From Chitinispirillales bacterium (lineage in GTDB: Bacteria > Fibrobacterota > Chitinivibrionia > Chitinivibrionales > Chitinispirillaceae), in the NCBI GenBank assembly GCA_031254445.1, contig JAIRUL010000257.1, positions 1-5,179 on the forward strand: DNA of 5,179 bases. The letters are read 5' to 3'. The position numbers and the translations under genes are program-made. The notes beneath the pieces are model-generated. The model was not told where the DNA came from, ran no database searches, and saw only the letters and a program-made list of their open reading frames with translations. This document shows positions 4,255 to 5,179 of this stretch, in pieces; position 1 is the stretch's first letter; every line of letters starts with the position of its first letter.

Positions 4255-5179
4255 CTAAATCCCTTCCCCCTCCCCGCAGCTCTTTTTATGGCTCTCGCCG
4301 CAGAATTTGTCTAATTTTCTGTAGACGGTGGAGAGCGATATCCCGAGCGCCTCGCTCACCCTAAACTTGTCGCCGCCGAAGTGGTCGAGCGCGCGCATGA
4401 GGTGCGCCCTCTCGAGGTCGTCTAAGCTCCAGCTGGGGCTGCCCGCCGCCTCGCCTGCGCTATGCTGCGCGGCCGGGGCCGGGGCCGGGGCTTGCGGCAT
4501 GGCTTCCGGCGGCAGGGCCTCTGTGAAGTGCTTGGGCGCGAGCTCCTGCCCCGCCGCGCAGATAAGCATCCTCTCGAGCGTGTTGCGGAGCTGGCGGATG
4601 TTGCCGGGCCACGAGTAGAGCGCGAGCGCGCGCGCCACGCCGTCGCCAAGCGGGGCCTCGTAGCCGAGGCTCTCCAATATTTGGCCAATCAGCGCCGGCA
4701 TCTCTTTTTTGCGCGCCCTAAGGGGCGGCAAAGAAACGGGGAAAGCGTTTATCCTATAGAAGAGGTCTTCGCGGAAGCCCCCCGCCGCGATCTCCGCCTG
4801 CAGGCTGCGGCTTGTGGCGCATATTAGCCGAAAGTCGCTCCTGCGCCGGTGAACTTCGCCGACGCGCCTAAACGTCTTGTCCTCGATAGCCGTGAGCAGC
4901 ATGTACTGCGCCTCGAGGGCCATGCCGCCGATTTCGTCTAAGAAGAGCGTGCCGCCGTCGGCCTCCTCTATGAGGCCAGCTGTCCGCCCGGCGGACGAGT
5001 TCGCCTCGGAGAGCCTCGCGTGGCCGAAGAGCTCGCTCTTGAGCGACTCGCCGCGCAGGCAGGGGCAGTAGATGTCGACGAACGGCTTGTCGCTGCGGGG
5101 GCTAAGTTCGTGTATCCGCCTAGCAAGAGCGCTTTTGCCGGTGCCGGTCTCGCCCGTGATGAGCACGGCGCAGTCAGTC
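4255..5179 (-). CDS. AAA+ enhancer-binding-protein-like transcriptional regulator, 5' end outside window
   Basis: The C-terminal part (308 codons visible) of an NtrC-type regulator. The frame stays open through the window edge, and the first in-frame GTG (5166) lies inside the conserved VLITGETGTGK, so the true start and any sensory domain are upstream. Counting from that GTG: Walker A GETGTGKS (5-12), SELFGHA (44-50), Walker B GTLFLDEIG (72-80), sensor I region LICATSRSL (114-122), arginine-finger region GGFREDLFYRIN (129-140), LPPLRAR (146-152), WPGNIRQLRN (186-195). A Pro/Ala linker (about 219-242) follows, then a Fis-type helix-turn-helix (about 247-288: LERAHLMRALDHFGGDKFRVSEALGISLSTVYRKLDKF). 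The GAFTGA loop that touches sigma-54 is replaced by LSEANS at 52-57, although its flanks align. ATPase and DNA-binding parts look functional, so it may act with sigma-70 or as a repressor. Probably co-transcribed with the downstream sensor gene. Confidence 0.93.
   Translation of the reverse strand, partial: TDCAVLITGETGTGKSALARRIHELSPRSDKPFVDIYCPCLRGESLKSELFGHARLSEANSSAGRTAGLIEEADGGTLFLDEIGGMALEAQYMLLTAIEDKTFRRVGEVHRRRSDFRLICATSRSLQAEIAAGGFREDLFYRINAFPVSLPPLRARKKEMPALIGQILESLGYEAPLGDGVARALALYSWPGNIRQLRNTLERMLICAAGQELAPKHFTEALPPEAMPQAPAPAPAAQHSAGEAAGSPSWSLDDLERAHLMRALDHFGGDKFRVSEALGISLSTVYRKLDKFCGESHKKSCGEGEGI
4471..4491 (-). repeat. Hexanucleotide tandem repeat encoding an Ala-Pro linker
   Basis: Just over three GGCCGG/GGGGCC units encode the alternating Pro-Ala stretch between the AAA+ domain and the Fis-type helix-turn-helix. 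This is typical of a flexible interdomain linker and may vary in copy number. Confidence 0.7.

Noticed and set aside
4462..4827. Plus-strand reading frame opposite the AAA+ gene (121 aa)
   Set aside because: Arg-rich composition typical of an antisense shadow; the minus-strand frame has intact AAA+ motifs through this stretch.
5164..5166. GTG as the true start of the AAA+ regulator
   Set aside because: The frame remains open upstream (TDCAV) and the GTG falls within the conserved strand just before Walker A, so the gene continues beyond the window.

Overview
The window (about 58% G+C by eye in the genes) looks like a chromosomal segment of a Gram-negative bacterium. The clues are a lipobox-bearing envelope lipoprotein, a short-LID adenylate kinase, and a carbohydrate-binding-family-9-like sensor protein. 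This mix, with a CBM9-like domain joined to an AraC-type helix-turn-helix, recalls Fibrobacterota (Fibrobacter and its gut relatives). That assignment is an inference and is not proven by anything here.

Layout: positions 1-223 hold no gene but contain a striking AT-rich/GC-rich nested inverted repeat. Two arms of about 64 nt (42-104 and 147-211) are nearly perfect reverse complements. Each arm carries two smaller palindromes, and part of one arm is duplicated directly at 3-23. Three plus-strand genes follow: a DUF4349-family lipoprotein (249-1046), adenylate kinase adk (1133-1705, with a perfect Shine-Dalgarno) and a divergent dephospho-CoA kinase coaE (1715-2395, tightly linked to adk). A 131-nt convergent spacer (2396-2526) separates them from two minus-strand regulatory genes.

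The minus-strand pair, in transcription order, starts with a bacterial enhancer-binding-protein-like AAA+ regulator (5179-4255, 5' end outside the window). Its ATPase motifs are intact but the sigma-54-contacting GAFTGA loop is replaced. The second gene (4209-2527) encodes an apparent one-piece transmembrane regulator: signal sequence, Ig-like region, CBM9-like periplasmic domain, one membrane helix, then a cytoplasmic AraC-type DNA-binding domain ending in a poly-aspartate tail. The genes are separated by at most 45 nt and are probably co-transcribed.

Taken together, the plus-strand side is envelope and nucleotide/cofactor housekeeping. The minus-strand side is a candidate signal-transduction module in which a membrane-anchored glycan sensor carries its own DNA-binding domain and is paired with an AAA+ regulator that probably does not use sigma-54 in the standard way. 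That pair and the nested repeat are the items most worth a second look.
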